Below are positions 8,915-17,935 of a DNA stretch of 64,000 nucleotides, piece by piece (the first letter of the stretch is position 1; each line of letters begins with the position of its first letter). Location: assembly GCA_038225555.1 (NCBI GenBank), contig JBBRRB010000008.1, positions 106,437 to 170,436 on the forward strand, given 5' to 3'. The translations under genes were made by a program, and so were the position numbers. Origin of the DNA: JANXQZ01 sp038225555 (GTDB taxonomy: Bacteria > Acidobacteriota > Terriglobia > Bryobacterales > Bryobacteraceae). Below the pieces are notes generated by a model that ran no database searches, was not told the DNA's origin, and saw only the letters and a list, made by a program, of their open reading frames with translations.

Positions 8915-11554
8915 TTATTCCGAGCGCAGCATGGTGACGGGATCGATGCGCACTGCCCGGATCACAGCGGGCAAGGAGGCCAGCGAGGCAGCCGCGAAAA
9001 TCGCAAGCGAGGGAAGGGCGAGTACGCCCAGGTCAGTCGGTGTCACCTGATAGAACAGCGTCTCGATGTATCTCACGGACGCCATGCCGAGCGCGAGTCC
9101 CGCGACTGCTCCCACAAGAACCATGGAGAAGACCTCCCAAGTAACGATGCGCGCAATGCTGCCCGCTTGCGCGCCAATCGCCATGCGAATGCCGATCTCG
9201 CGTCGCCGTTGCAAGACCGAGTAGTCGAGCACGCCATACAGGCCGACGGCCGCGAGCAACAACGCGACCACGGCGAAAAACATGGCCAGGGTAGCAAGCA
9301 GCCGTTCGCGGAGAGTTTGCGCCCGCACCAACTCCGCCTGCGTGCGGATGTTGCTGACGCGAAATTCGGGCCGCGCCCTGGGAACCTCCGCTCGCAAAGT
9401 GGAGGCCATCGCGAGCGGATTCAAACTGGATGTGCGCACGATGAAAGTTCCACTGCGTGTCGGTCGCAATAGCCCGTTCCCATCAACGGAGCGAAACGGA
9501 ACATAAGCCACCGGCAGGATGGGCTCCCGCAAGCTGCGGTAGGGAGCATCGTGGACTAAGCCAACGATCTGGTAACGATTCTGTCCTTTGGCGAACGATT
9601 TTCGAATTGGGCTCTCGCCATTGAAGTACTCTCTGGCAAAGGTTTCATTGACGATCGCCGCGCCGGGCGAAGTTTCGTCGGTGCGAAAGTCTCTTCCGTC
9701 AATCAATCTGATTTTCATAGCGTCCGTCCAACCGGGCGAGACATTCAGAAAGTAGGCCAGAACCGGTCCGGGCGGCGCGCCGTTGATCGAAACAAAGCCA
9801 TTCCAAGCGCCGCCGCCGAGCAGCGGCCAACCTGACAAAGCCACGGCCTCCACGCCTGGCATCGTCCGCAGGTGTTCGGCCACCTGATCCCAGAAAGCTG
9901 GCTGCTGAGCTTGGTGGGTGACGGTGTCTAACGTGAGGAGCCGTTCGGAGGAGAAGCCGATAGGCCGATGGGACAAATTCTGAAAAGTGGCTGCAAACAA
10001 CCCGGCGACGAAAAGGACCAGGAAGCAGAAGGCCACCTGAACGGCGATCAGCGCATGCATCAAGCGGCGACGCGAGTGCGGGTCTGACCCGCCTTTCAGC
10101 GCGCTCGCCGGCTTGACCGCCGAGGCCCGCAGTGCAGGCGCAAGACCGAACAGGAACGTCACGCTCAGGGTAAGCGCCAGCGCGAACCCGAGCACCCGCC
10201 AGTCCGCTGGAAGAAATATGCGAGCCGGGTTATCCGGAGGATTGATCATGCTGACGACGAACGGCGCCGACCACCAAGCGAACATCGCGCCCATGGCGGC
10301 AGCCAAGAGCGCGAGTAGAGCGCTTTCCACCAGGACCAGTTGCACCAGGCGCCATCGTCCCGCACCGATGGACACGCGCAGCGCCATCTCGCGGGACCTA
10401 GCTGCGGCCTGAGCCGTCATGAGGTTGGCGACGTTCGCGCATGCAATCAGCAACACAAGAGCAACCAAAACTCCAAGTGCAACCAGAGAGCGGCGGTACT
10501 CATTTTGCAGCCCCGAGGCACCCGCGGCTGCACGCTCCAGGACCACCGTCTGAGCCAGGAATTTTTCGATAGACGATTTGGTCATGCCCTTGAACCCCTT
10601 CGCCCGCTCCTCTTCGAATGCTCGAGAGGTCGTGTGCATTCTCGCGCGAACCGGTTCCACGGCAACCCCCGCCTTCAGAAGCGTCAGCGTTCGAAGCCAA
10701 GTCGAGTCATCCCGGATGACCGAGGCGTGCATCATCGTGGGTACGAAAATGTCCGAGACGGTGCCAGGTTCGGTCCCGGTGAAGCGGTCTGGACCGACGC
10801 CGACGATCTCGTAAAGATCATCGCCCAGACGAAACGTGCGCCCGATCACTTGGGGATCTCTGCCGAAACGATGGGTCCAGTAATCGTGAGAGAGCACCGC
10901 GTAAGGATGAGCGTGCGGTTTCAGATCGTCGTTTTCAGTAAACAGGCGACCCAAGGCTGGCCGTAGCCCGAACGAGCCGAACATCCAGCCTGACACGTAT
11001 TGCAGGTAGGCCTTTTCCATTTCCTGGTCCGACTTGTAGGTCAGATCCGTTCGCTCCGCGTACGAGACCGCGATCAACTCCGCGCTGTCCTTCACGGCCG
11101 CGCGCATGAGCCGAAACGCCGGATACGCCCAACCATCGAATGTCTGGGCTCTGCCATCGAAGCCGATTCCCTGACGAGCGGCGTCGTAAAGCCGTTCGGC
11201 GTGTGCCACTGGCAAAGGACGAAGCAGCAGGGCGTCGATCAGCCGGAACGCCGACGTGCAGGCACCGATCGCCAGCCCTAGCGAAAGGATTGCCGCAGCC
11301 GACGTTACCTTTTTCTTCTTCAGTTGCCGCCAGCCGAAGATGGCGTCTGCGCGCAAGGCATCGAGCCATGGGATGAGTCGAATGTCGTGGCTCTCCTCAC
11401 GTTGCCGCAGCGCGGAGCCAAACGCCGTGCGCGCCTCAGCGGACTCGCGACCATGCTGGATCGCTTCGTCAATGTGCGACTCGATCTCTTCGTCGATCTC
11501 GCGGCTCAACCGATCGCTGCGTAGTACATTTGCGAGGCGTGACCAAAGTGACAT
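8915..11554 (-). CDS. ABC-type permease of the ADOP family (second of a tandem pair)
   Basis: 879 residues. A cytoplasmic N-terminal prefix (about 1-75; SREIDEEIESHIDEA) precedes the first transmembrane helix (SAAAILSLGLAIGACTSAF). A MacB-like periplasmic core and a three-helix FtsX domain (ALGVLVALVLLIACANVANL) follow, then a second periplasmic core and a second FtsX domain ending PAVIRAVRIDPVTMLRSE. No ATPase is encoded nearby, matching the acidobacterial duplicated orphan permeases, whose substrate and motor are unknown. The start is 11 bp after the stop of a close paralogue (11566-14220). Both are probably cotranscribed with the PadR gene at 14551 and repressed by it. High identity to the upstream paralogue over the last 120 residues points to tandem duplication. 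Confidence 0.92.
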   Translation of the reverse strand: MSLWSRLANVLRSDRLSREIDEEIESHIDEAIQHGRESAEARTAFGSALRQREESHDIRLIPWLDALRADAIFGWRQLKKKKVTSAAAILSLGLAIGACTSAFRLIDALLLRPLPVAHAERLYDAARQGIGFDGRAQTFDGWAYPAFRLMRAAVKDSAELIAVSYAERTDLTYKSDQEMEKAYLQYVSGWMFGSFGLRPALGRLFTENDDLKPHAHPYAVLSHDYWTHRFGRDPQVIGRTFRLGDDLYEIVGVGPDRFTGTEPGTVSDIFVPTMMHASVIRDDSTWLRTLTLLKAGVAVEPVRARMHTTSRAFEEERAKGFKGMTKSSIEKFLAQTVVLERAAAGASGLQNEYRRSLVALGVLVALVLLIACANVANLMTAQAAARSREMALRVSIGAGRWRLVQLVLVESALLALLAAAMGAMFAWWSAPFVVSMINPPDNPARIFLPADWRVLGFALALTLSVTFLFGLAPALRASAVKPASALKGGSDPHSRRRLMHALIAVQVAFCFLVLFVAGLFAATFQNLSHRPIGFSSERLLTLDTVTHQAQQPAFWDQVAEHLRTMPGVEAVALSGWPLLGGGAWNGFVSINGAPPGPVLAYFLNVSPGWTDAMKIRLIDGRDFRTDETSPGAAIVNETFAREYFNGESPIRKSFAKGQNRYQIVGLVHDAPYRSLREPILPVAYVPFRSVDGNGLLRPTRSGTFIVRTSSLNPLAMASTLRAEVPRARPEFRVSNIRTQAELVRAQTLRERLLATLAMFFAVVALLLAAVGLYGVLDYSVLQRRREIGIRMAIGAQAGSIARIVTWEVFSMVLVGAVAGLALGMASVRYIETLFYQVTPTDLGVLALPSLAIFAAASLASLPAVIRAVRIDPVTMLRSE

Positions 11555-11565
11555 GCGATTTTCTC

Positions 11566-14220
11566 CTATTCCGAGCGCAGCATGGTGACGGGATCGATTC
11601 GCACTGCCCGGATCACAGCAGGCAATGAGGCCAGCAAGGCAGCCGCGAGAATGGCTAGCGAAGGAAGGGCAAGTACGCCCAAGTCAGTCGGTGTCACCTG
11701 ATAGAACAGCGTCTCGATGTATCTCACGGACACCATGCCGAGCGCCAGGCCTCCGACTGCTCCTGCAAGCACCATGGAGAAGACTTCCAAAGTAACGATG
11801 CGCGCGATACTGCCCGCTTGTGCTCCGATCGCCATTCGAATGCCGATCTCGTGACGCCGCTGCAGCACCGAATAGTCGAGCACGCCATACAGGCCGACGC
11901 CCGCTAGCAACAACGCGACCAGCGCAAAGAACAGCGCGAGCATTGCGAGCAGCCGCTCACGGACCGTTTGCGCCCGGACCAACTCCGCCTGTGTGCGGAT
12001 GTTGCTTACGCGGAATTCGGGTCTCGCCCTGGAAACTTCGCGTCGAAGGATGGACGCGAGCGAAAGCGGATTGCTGGCAGATGTGCGCACGATGAACGTC
12101 CCCGAGTTTCTCGGCAGCAACACGCCCCTGGCGTCGATCGCTTTGAAGGGAACATAGATCGTTGGAGTGATGGGTTCACGCATATTGCGGTAACGCGCGT
12201 CGCGGACCATGCCCACAATCTGAAAGCGAATGCGTTTTCCTCCATTTTCTGCTTTGTCAAACGACTTTCCTACTGGATTCTCACCGTTGAAGTACTGCTT
12301 CGCGAAGGTCTCATTCACGATCGCGACGCCGGGATACACGTCGTTCGGGCGAAAGTCTCTACCATCCACGAAGCCGATCTTCATCACATTCATCCAGCCG
12401 GGCGAGACATTCAAGAAGTAGTCCAGAATCGGCGGGGGAGGTGCAGTGTTGGCCGAAACAAAGCCATTCCAGCCGTTCCCGCTCAGCAGGGGCCACCCGG
12501 ACACTGCGACTGCTTCGACGCCTGGCTGCGTTCGGAGATGTTCCGCTATCTGGTCCCAGAAGGCCTGAGGCTGCCTGCTGGGCGCTAACGCATCTAATGT
12601 GAGAAGCCGATCCGAGGAGAAGCCCGTGGGTTGATTCGATAAACGGTCGAACGTGGTTACAAAGAGTCCGGCGACGAACAGCACAAGAAAGCAGAAGGCA
12701 ACCTGCAGAGCGATCAACGCGTGCATCAAGCGACGGCGCGAGTGAGGATCCTCGCCGCCTTTCAGCGCACTCGCTGGTTTTACGGACGAGGCCCTCAGTG
12801 CGGGTGCCAAGCCAAATAGCAATGTTACGCCGAGGGTCATCGCCAGCCCGAATCCAAGCACTCGCCAGTCTGTTGGAAGAAACAAGCGGGCCGGGTTATC
12901 CGGCGGATTGATCCTACTGACGACGAACGGCGCTGACCACCATGCGAAGGCAGCCCCGAGTGCCGCCGAGAGGAATGCCAGCACCGCGCTCTCTACGAGT
13001 ACGAGTTGCACCAAGCGCCATCGTCCCGCGCCGATGGAGACCCGGAGCGCCATCTCACGCGTTCGCGCTGCGGCTTGCGCGGTCATCAAATTTGCGACGT
13101 TCGCGCAGGCAATGAGGAGCACGAGCGCTACCAACACGCCCAACGCCGCAAGCGAAACGCGGTAGGCCTTCCGCGTCTCCGAAAGGCCCCCGGCCGCAGG
13201 CTCTAGCAGCAGCACCTCGCTTAAGAATCGATCGACGAAGGCCTTTGGCCTCCCGGCAAATCCGAGCGCTCTCTCCTCCTGGGATGCTCGAAAGACGGCG
13301 CGCAGTTTCTCGCGAACCGGTTCCACGGCAACGCCCTGCTTCAGCTTCACGAACGTCCGGAACCAAGCCCAGTCAGCGTGATTGATTCCTTCATGCATCA
13401 TCGTGGGAACGAAGATGTCGGTTACCGTGCCAGGCTCCGTTCCGCTGAAGCGCTCGCCGGCGACGCCGACAATCTCATAAAGGCCGCTATCCATCCGGAA
13501 TGCTCGCCCGATCACTTTCGGATCCTGGCCAAAGCGGCGCGACCAATAGTCGTAAGAGAGCACGGCGTAGGGATGCGCGCCTGGCTTGAGATCATCCCGT
13601 TCGGTGAACAGCCGGCCCAGTGAGGGCTTCAGTCCGAACGAGTCAAACATCCACCCGGAGACATTTTGCACGCCCGCTTTCTCCGTCTCCTGATCGGACC
13701 CGTACGTGAGATCGTTGCGAGCAGCAAAAGAGACTGCAATCAACTCGGCTTCATTTATCACTGCGGCGCGCATCTGGCGGAACAGCGGATACTCATAGCT
13801 GTCGCTGGTTCGCGGCTTGCCATCGGGGCCGATTCCTTGACGGAAAAGTGCGTAAAGTCGGTCGGGGTTGGTTACCGGCAAAGGCCTGAGCAACAGCGCG
13901 TCGATGAGTCGGAACGCGGATGTGCAGGCCCCAATGGCCAGAGCTAGCGACAAGATGGCCGCCGCAGAGGTCACCTTCTTTTTCTTGAGTTGCCGCCAGC
14001 CAAAGATGGCGTCGGCGCGCAAGGAATCCAGCCACGGGATGAGCCGGATGTCGCGGCTTTCTTCATGATATCGAAGCGCGGGGCCGAATGCTGTGCGCGC
14101 TTCAGCGGGATCGCGGCCGTGCTGGATAGCCTCTTCAAGGTGGGATTCGCGCTCTTCGTCGATTTCGCGGCTCAAGCGATCGCCGCGCAACACATTCGCT
14201 ATCCGTGACCACAACGACAT
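11566..14220 (-). CDS. ABC-type permease of the ADOP family (first of a tandem pair)
   Basis: 884 residues with the same plan as its downstream paralogue: N-terminal prefix (MSLWSRIANVLRGDRLSREI), MacB-like periplasmic cores and two FtsX-type membrane domains (LGVLVALVLLIACANVANL in the middle, GVGLYGVLDYSVLQRR at the end). It is a membrane protein with eight predicted helices and no ATP-binding domain. It starts 1 bp after the PadR stop, so the two are translationally close and surely one operon. In this family the PadR protein normally represses the operon; the inducer and cargo are unknown. The paralogues differ mainly in the periplasmic segments, suggesting diverged partners rather than simple dosage duplication. 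Confidence 0.92.
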   Translation of the reverse strand: MSLWSRIANVLRGDRLSREIDEERESHLEEAIQHGRDPAEARTAFGPALRYHEESRDIRLIPWLDSLRADAIFGWRQLKKKKVTSAAAILSLALAIGACTSAFRLIDALLLRPLPVTNPDRLYALFRQGIGPDGKPRTSDSYEYPLFRQMRAAVINEAELIAVSFAARNDLTYGSDQETEKAGVQNVSGWMFDSFGLKPSLGRLFTERDDLKPGAHPYAVLSYDYWSRRFGQDPKVIGRAFRMDSGLYEIVGVAGERFSGTEPGTVTDIFVPTMMHEGINHADWAWFRTFVKLKQGVAVEPVREKLRAVFRASQEERALGFAGRPKAFVDRFLSEVLLLEPAAGGLSETRKAYRVSLAALGVLVALVLLIACANVANLMTAQAAARTREMALRVSIGAGRWRLVQLVLVESAVLAFLSAALGAAFAWWSAPFVVSRINPPDNPARLFLPTDWRVLGFGLAMTLGVTLLFGLAPALRASSVKPASALKGGEDPHSRRRLMHALIALQVAFCFLVLFVAGLFVTTFDRLSNQPTGFSSDRLLTLDALAPSRQPQAFWDQIAEHLRTQPGVEAVAVSGWPLLSGNGWNGFVSANTAPPPPILDYFLNVSPGWMNVMKIGFVDGRDFRPNDVYPGVAIVNETFAKQYFNGENPVGKSFDKAENGGKRIRFQIVGMVRDARYRNMREPITPTIYVPFKAIDARGVLLPRNSGTFIVRTSASNPLSLASILRREVSRARPEFRVSNIRTQAELVRAQTVRERLLAMLALFFALVALLLAGVGLYGVLDYSVLQRRHEIGIRMAIGAQAGSIARIVTLEVFSMVLAGAVGGLALGMVSVRYIETLFYQVTPTDLGVLALPSLAILAAALLASLPAVIRAVRIDPVTMLRSE

Positions 14221-14221
14221 A

Positions 14222-14551
14222 TCAGGCCTCCTTCAGAACTCGATTTACCGCCAATGTCACCGCGCGCCAACGCGACTCTTCCGCGCCAAGCTGCTTCTTG
14301 CCCGCTGCGGTCACTTCATACATGCGCGCCCGCCGACCGGTGTCTTTCGTGACCCACTGGGCGCGAATCCAGCCGGCTTCTTCCATGCGGTGCAACGCCG
14401 GATACAAAGAACCTTCTTCAACGCGAAGCACTTCGGCCGATGTGTCGCGAATCGCGGACATGATGGCGTAACCGTGCAGTCGCGGTCGACGGGATAGGAT
14501 CTTTAACACGAGTAGATCGAGCGAACCCTGGAGCGAGTCGGGCTTAGGCAT
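14222..14551 (-). CDS. PadR family transcriptional regulator
   Basis: 109-residue winged-helix repressor: QGSLDLLVLKILSRRPRLHG, then recognition-helix and wing features EGSLYPALHRMEEAGWI and RARMYEVTAAGKKQL. It has only the short C-terminal helix of the small PadR class. It is the first gene of an operon with two ADOP permeases (1-bp gap to the next gene) and presumably represses this operon. No Shine-Dalgarno sequence is visible before the ATG; instead a tandem 16-bp repeat (14553-14584) abuts the start, so the transcript may be leaderless and the repeat the operator. Confidence 0.93.
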   Translation of the reverse strand: MPKPDSLQGSLDLLVLKILSRRPRLHGYAIMSAIRDTSAEVLRVEEGSLYPALHRMEEAGWIRAQWVTKDTGRRARMYEVTAAGKKQLGAEESRWRAVTLAVNRVLKEA

Positions 14552-14552
14552 A

Positions 14553-14584
14553 CTCAGACATCTTAATACACAGACGCCTTAGTA
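14553..14584 (-). promoter_or_regulatory. tandem 16-bp direct repeat abutting the PadR start, probable autoregulatory operator
   Basis: Read on the minus strand, TACTAAGGCGTCTGTG is followed directly by TATTAAGATGTCTGAG (12 of 16 identical), ending one base before the PadR ATG. The TATTAA in the second copy could serve as a -10 box. Direct repeats at this position fit dimeric repressor binding over the promoter. Binding by the adjacent PadR protein is inference. Confidence 0.5.
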
Positions 14585-14677
14585 TCGAGACGGTTAGCAT
14601 CCATTTCGAGCGCAGGCTGGTTCGTGTTCGGCCTCTGGGCGCGTTGGCTGGATCATATTTGCATGGTTTACAGGGTG

Positions 14678-15373
14678 CTATGCGGCGGCCGGGCGGGCCA
14701 TATTGCAGTTGCGGGCGAGGATCAGACGGTCACGGAAGCGGATATGAAGCTTGATTTGCGCGATTGAAAAAACGAAGCCATCTTCGGACGGGGCGTAGGT
14801 GAAGGTCCTGCCGGGGGCCTCGGCTACGGCTTCCTCTTCCATTTCATAGATCAGGACGGCCTCTCCCATTTCTTTTTCTTCGCGGAGCTTGCGCGCGGCC
14901 TGGAGTTCGGTGATCTGCTTCAGGAGTTTGGCGGCCCGGTTGGCGAGGCGGGTTTCGTAGAGGCTGATGTTTTTGAGGGTCTCGGAGTGGAGGTGGAAGT
15001 TCTTGGCTTCGACGAAGGTGTCGTGGGCGGGGGCGCATTCGGTGTCGATGGAGGCAGTCTGGTCGTTGACGGTCAGCGATTGCTTGACCTTTTCGATGGC
15101 GGCGGAGTGATTTATGCGCCAGTTGACATCGGCGTACTGGTGGACGAGATTGCGTTCGACGATGCCCTTGGACTTCATTTCGAGATGAAAAGCGTTGGTG
15201 AAGTCCATGTATTCCGGCATGGCGGCTTCGGGAAGGACGAAGATTTGGCCGGTAAGCCAGTGGCGGCCGGCGTTGAGGGAGGAAATGCGCTTGCCCTCCT
15301 CGGTTTTTGGTCCGGTGGACTTCTGGGCATTCTCGCGGTTGATTTCGGCGCGGGATTTGCGGATGTGTTTCAT
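14678..15373 (-). CDS. conserved hypothetical protein with N-terminal NRENAQKSTGPKT motif
   Basis: 231 residues, function unknown. The N-terminus (INRENAQKSTGPKTEEGK followed by SSLNAGRHWLTG) is the hallmark of a family of uncharacterised proteins common in Acidobacteriota and Planctomycetes, which often occur in multiple stand-alone copies. The middle contains a charged alpha-helical/coiled-coil stretch (LLKQITELQAARKLREEKEM). No signal peptide, membrane segment or catalytic motif is seen. It is transcribed toward the PadR operon, with about 126 bp between its stop and the PadR start. The role is not predictable from sequence. Confidence 0.7.
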   Translation of the reverse strand: MKHIRKSRAEINRENAQKSTGPKTEEGKRISSLNAGRHWLTGQIFVLPEAAMPEYMDFTNAFHLEMKSKGIVERNLVHQYADVNWRINHSAAIEKVKQSLTVNDQTASIDTECAPAHDTFVEAKNFHLHSETLKNISLYETRLANRAAKLLKQITELQAARKLREEKEMGEAVLIYEMEEEAVAEAPGRTFTYAPSEDGFVFSIAQIKLHIRFRDRLILARNCNMARPAAA

Positions 15374-15686
15374 GCAGCTAGGGTAGCGGGGGTCAGGAGA
15401 GTGTGAGGGGAGTTAATGATGCAAGTGATTGGGGGGAAAGGGGGAAAATATATTAGTATTTACGGAACTGTTAAAGGTTGAGGAGGTTTGGGGGCCGGAC
15501 ATGTGACGGTCTTCATGCCCCCATAATGGGACAACTAAACGGTACAGTCCAAGCTCTGTTTTCATTGGATGCGTGGTCAGTCCCGAAACTTACCGGATTC
15601 GAAACAAGCCGACAGTGTCTTTTGAAAAAGAAGGATCTGGTAGGCGATATTATGAAACAGAGAGGCACTGAGTGCGGTTTGAGAGC
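15374..15686. other. 313-bp gap without a recognisable gene
   Basis: This is purine-rich on the plus strand near 15395-15490 (runs of G and A) and then AT-rich. A plus-strand 70-codon frame at 15478-15690 has no family resemblance and overlaps the next gene. One copy of the GAAACTTACC-type intergenic repeat lies at 15585-15606. Confidence 0.5.
15585..15606 (+). repeat. short intergenic repeat, class B copy 1
   Basis: Starts GAAACTTACC and ends GAAACA. It matches the copy at 18890-18911 at 19 of 22 positions, in the same orientation. Confidence 0.5.
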
Positions 15687-16607
15687 ATGAGTTCATTGAT
15701 GGCACTCGAGAAGATTGCTTCGCTCCTGTTGTTGCCAGTGATGCTTGCGGGAGAGAGTGCTCAGTCATCCGACACGGCTAAACAGCTTGTGAAGAAACCA
15801 CGCTTGGGTAGTGCTCAACTCACGTGGGTGGATGGCCGTAGGCAAAAAGGTCACATCGCGCGAGTTACCGACCAATTTGTTGCATTCCAAACCGATACCA
15901 GACCGATGAGCTGCGAAAACGTTAAACTTTCGGAGATCGCGACGGTGCAATGGCTCCGCACGTCCCGTGGACCCGGCGCAGGTTCGCAGCTGGCGGGGGT
16001 GCTTTTCGTTGGCGCGATTCTCGCCCCTTTCTACGTCGGCCATGCCGTGGCTGACCCGTTCAAGCGAATGTCACCTCCACTGAAGCCACTCGGCGGATCT
16101 TGGGAATCCGGGGGGCCCTCGCGCGCTCTTATCAAGAGCAGCTTAGAGTTTAAGGGCAACACCGTCCAGCACCGAACGATGATCGGCAAGCAAGGCCGAT
16201 GGTTGGTTGAGCAGGATCGACTCCGTCTGATTTACGACGGTGAGCCCGAGTCGGCAACTCCCTTTCACTTTGACTGTGAAGAACTGATCCTGGATGATTC
16301 TGCTGGAACGTTTCGAGAGTGGAGCGATCGCAAACACGCGACACAGCCTATGGTTGGTAATTGGCACGGCTCCAACTCCAATCTGAATATTCAGTCCGAT
16401 GGCAGCTTCGCGGAGCAAAAATGGGAGGTTCGGAAGGGTACTTTCGAGAACAGCGCGGCCAGCGTGAAGATGCACTGGGCCGATTCAACGGGATTTGGCG
16501 GTGCGGAGTGGATCGCGCAAATCAAACAGCGGCATATTTTTGTCAGCGTTGGCGGTGTTACGACTGAGTACCACTACGTCCCGCCCGTATTTGTAGTGGA
16601 TTTGTAG
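15687..16607 (+). CDS. hypothetical secreted protein
   Basis: About 306 residues from ATG 15687; a GTG at 15672 is the alternative and adds five residues. The N-terminus MSSLMALEKIASLLLLPVML is a probable signal peptide, followed by a short beta-rich module (LTWVDGRRQKGHIARVTDQF) and one hydrophobic segment (LAGVLFVGAILAPFYVGHAV, about 100-120). The C-terminal half resembles a lipocalin-like beta structure (MVGNWHGSNSNLNIQSDGSF) with alternating polar and hydrophobic residues. No family is recognised with confidence. It stands alone in the accessory zone and is followed at 43 bp by a short repeat. Confidence 0.6.
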   Translation: MSSLMALEKIASLLLLPVMLAGESAQSSDTAKQLVKKPRLGSAQLTWVDGRRQKGHIARVTDQFVAFQTDTRPMSCENVKLSEIATVQWLRTSRGPGAGSQLAGVLFVGAILAPFYVGHAVADPFKRMSPPLKPLGGSWESGGPSRALIKSSLEFKGNTVQHRTMIGKQGRWLVEQDRLRLIYDGEPESATPFHFDCEELILDDSAGTFREWSDRKHATQPMVGNWHGSNSNLNIQSDGSFAEQKWEVRKGTFENSAASVKMHWADSTGFGGAEWIAQIKQRHIFVSVGGVTTEYHYVPPVFVVDL

Positions 16608-16649
16608 CCACCTGCATTCCCCAATGCATTCTTCGCGAAGTTGGGCAAT

Positions 16650-16674
16650 GTTTCAAAAGGACCCTTTTAGAGAC
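16650..16674 (+). repeat. short intergenic repeat, class A copy 1 (near-palindromic)
   Basis: Contains AAAAGGACCCTTTT flanked by GTTTC and AGAGAC, an imperfect inverted repeat. It is the most palindromic copy of a motif found six times between 16.6 and 22.6 kb. Confidence 0.5.
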
Positions 16675-16690
16675 ATGGGGCGGTCGTCAC

Positions 16691-16885
16691 GGTGGCATAA
16701 TTTGTGGCCTGGCCCGTGGGTTATTTCTCCTTGTTTCGGCCCTATTCGCTTTCGCCGCATATTCACTAGCTCGCATTCGAATGTACAGTTCTGAAAGTGT
16801 ATATCGGGGGCTGGACAATCAGGGCATCGAACTGGTTTCGGTTCTAGTTGCGCTACCAGTCGTTGCTGCTCTCGTCGCGTGGTAA
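16691..16885 (+). pseudogene. remnant or start-less small membrane protein
   Basis: The plus-strand frame ending at TAA 16883-16885 reads as two hydrophobic helices (LARGLFLLVSALFAFAAYSL and VSVLVALPVVAALVAW) joined by a polar loop IRMYSSESVYRGLDNQG. It looks like genuine membrane-protein sequence of about 60 residues. The frame has no ATG or GTG start near its beginning and runs upstream through the repeat at 16650. It is therefore listed as a truncated gene. A minus-strand frame over the same bases is less protein-like. Function unknown. Confidence 0.35.
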
Positions 16886-16962
16886 CAGCTTCCAAGGAAC
16901 AGGTCACATCGAAATTTGAAGTCGCGTTGAATCCGGCTCACAAGATGCGGTTTGAGGCTGTT

Positions 16963-16985
16963 GCACTAAGGACCCTTTCTGGGAC
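16963..16985 (+). repeat. short intergenic repeat, class A copy 2
   Basis: CTAAGGACCCTTTCTGGGAC core, same orientation as the other copies, between the small membrane remnant and the zinc-ribbon gene. Confidence 0.45.
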
Positions 16986-17028
16986 GGTACGGGAGATCAT
17001 GAGTTACCCTCATGGGCTATAGTTGTCC

Positions 17029-17268
17029 ATGCCCAACGATACATGTGAACACTGCGGCGGTTCACAACTCATCAGTGGTCTCACTGTTTCTGCTTCTGGT
17101 GGTGGTGGTGACGTACGTCCCGGCCTCCTCTGCAAACAGAAAGAGAAAGGCTTTTTCAAACGATGGGAAAGGGGGAAAAGGGAGACCCTTTTTGCTGACC
17201 TGTGCACCTCTTGCGGCACTGTAAAACGTTTATACGTGAAAGATCCGAAACGTGATTGGGTCGTATAA
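17029..17268 (+). CDS. small zinc-ribbon protein
   Basis: 79 residues from ATG 17029 (MPNDTCEHCGG). Two CxxC pairs, CEHCGG near the start and CTSCG near residue 60, form a probable zinc ribbon, with a glycine-rich loop and a basic stretch (KQKEKGFFKRWERGKRE) between them. The end RLYVKDPKRDWVV resembles the last beta-strand of acidobacterial nucleic-acid-type zinc-ribbon proteins. No partner gene is evident. Its stop is 3 bp before the stop of the convergent gene on the other strand. The cysteine pairs make it a credible gene; function unknown. Confidence 0.6.
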   Translation: MPNDTCEHCGGSQLISGLTVSASGGGGDVRPGLLCKQKEKGFFKRWERGKRETLFADLCTSCGTVKRLYVKDPKRDWVV

Positions 17269-17271
17269 CTT

Positions 17272-17829
17272 TCACGGTTTCAACCGGGACTGTCCCCGGC
17301 CCAATGGCGCAAAGGACCGGTTGTGAGACAAGCCAGCAGGTACGGCAGCACGCCGCTCTATCCAGCCGCCGGTCACGTTGCAAAGCCAGAGCAGAACGCA
17401 ACATGATGCTCCCCCCAGCAAAATCAAAAGGAAGGGTGCAAGCATCATAACAACTATGGACCCCCCGAGCTTATTTCCGGGGAACCATACGGGAAGCACT
17501 AAAGCGGCTACCGCAGTGCCACTCAATATCGATGCCACCTTGAGCAGAACCGGCGGGCGTCGGCGGACCACATATGTCACGACAGTTGCCAGCGTTGTGA
17601 CGGCTAACAGTCCGATCATGCCGTAGATATGCAATCCGAAAGCGAACATTACGCAGGATGGTCGAAAGTCTCCGTCTCCGCACATTCCGTGGTGCTCAGC
17701 GGACACAGTGGCAGCTAATGTGATCCCGACGACTATGACAAGCATGAGGACAACCGCAAACGCTCGTGGGTATTTCAACACGTACTTTATCGTAGCGAAT
17801 AAAGCGGAGTTGTCGCGCGGACCTGCCAT
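17272..17829 (-). CDS. hypothetical membrane protein with four helices
   Basis: 185 residues from ATG 17829 (MAGPRDNSALF), chosen because it has a GAAGG ribosome site; an ATG at 17883 would add 18 unlikely residues. Predicted helices are AFAVVLMLVIVVGITLAAT, the FGLHIYGMIGLLAVTTLA region, ILSGTAVAALVLPVW and VVMMLAPFLLILLGGASC. The first extracytoplasmic loop has two cysteines (HGMCGDGDFRPSC). The final 15 residues are encoded by one copy of the short repeat (17307-17330) and its flank, so the original end may have been altered. No family recognised. Confidence 0.6.
   Translation of the reverse strand: MAGPRDNSALFATIKYVLKYPRAFAVVLMLVIVVGITLAATVSAEHHGMCGDGDFRPSCVMFAFGLHIYGMIGLLAVTTLATVVTYVVRRRPPVLLKVASILSGTAVAALVLPVWFPGNKLGGSIVVMMLAPFLLILLGGASCCVLLWLCNVTGGWIERRAAVPAGLSHNRSFAPLGRGQSRLKP
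17307..17330 (+). repeat. short intergenic repeat, class A copy 3
   Basis: GCGCAAAGGACC followed by GGTTGTGAGACA. It shares its first 12 bases and the GARACAA end with the copy at 18606. It overlaps the C-terminal codons of the minus-strand membrane protein. Confidence 0.5.
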
Positions 17830-17935
17830 CGCCTTCGGCCCGGGGGAGCATACACACAATTTTGGCCCGCGCCTCACTCCCAAACATGATCGCTCTTAAT
17901 TGTCGTGTTGCAAATCTTACCTTTGTGGAACAACA

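Noticed and set aside
16653..16907. 84-codon minus-strand frame with several cysteines
   Set aside because: The opposite strand shows two clean transmembrane helices; the cysteines here are not in a metal-binding pattern.
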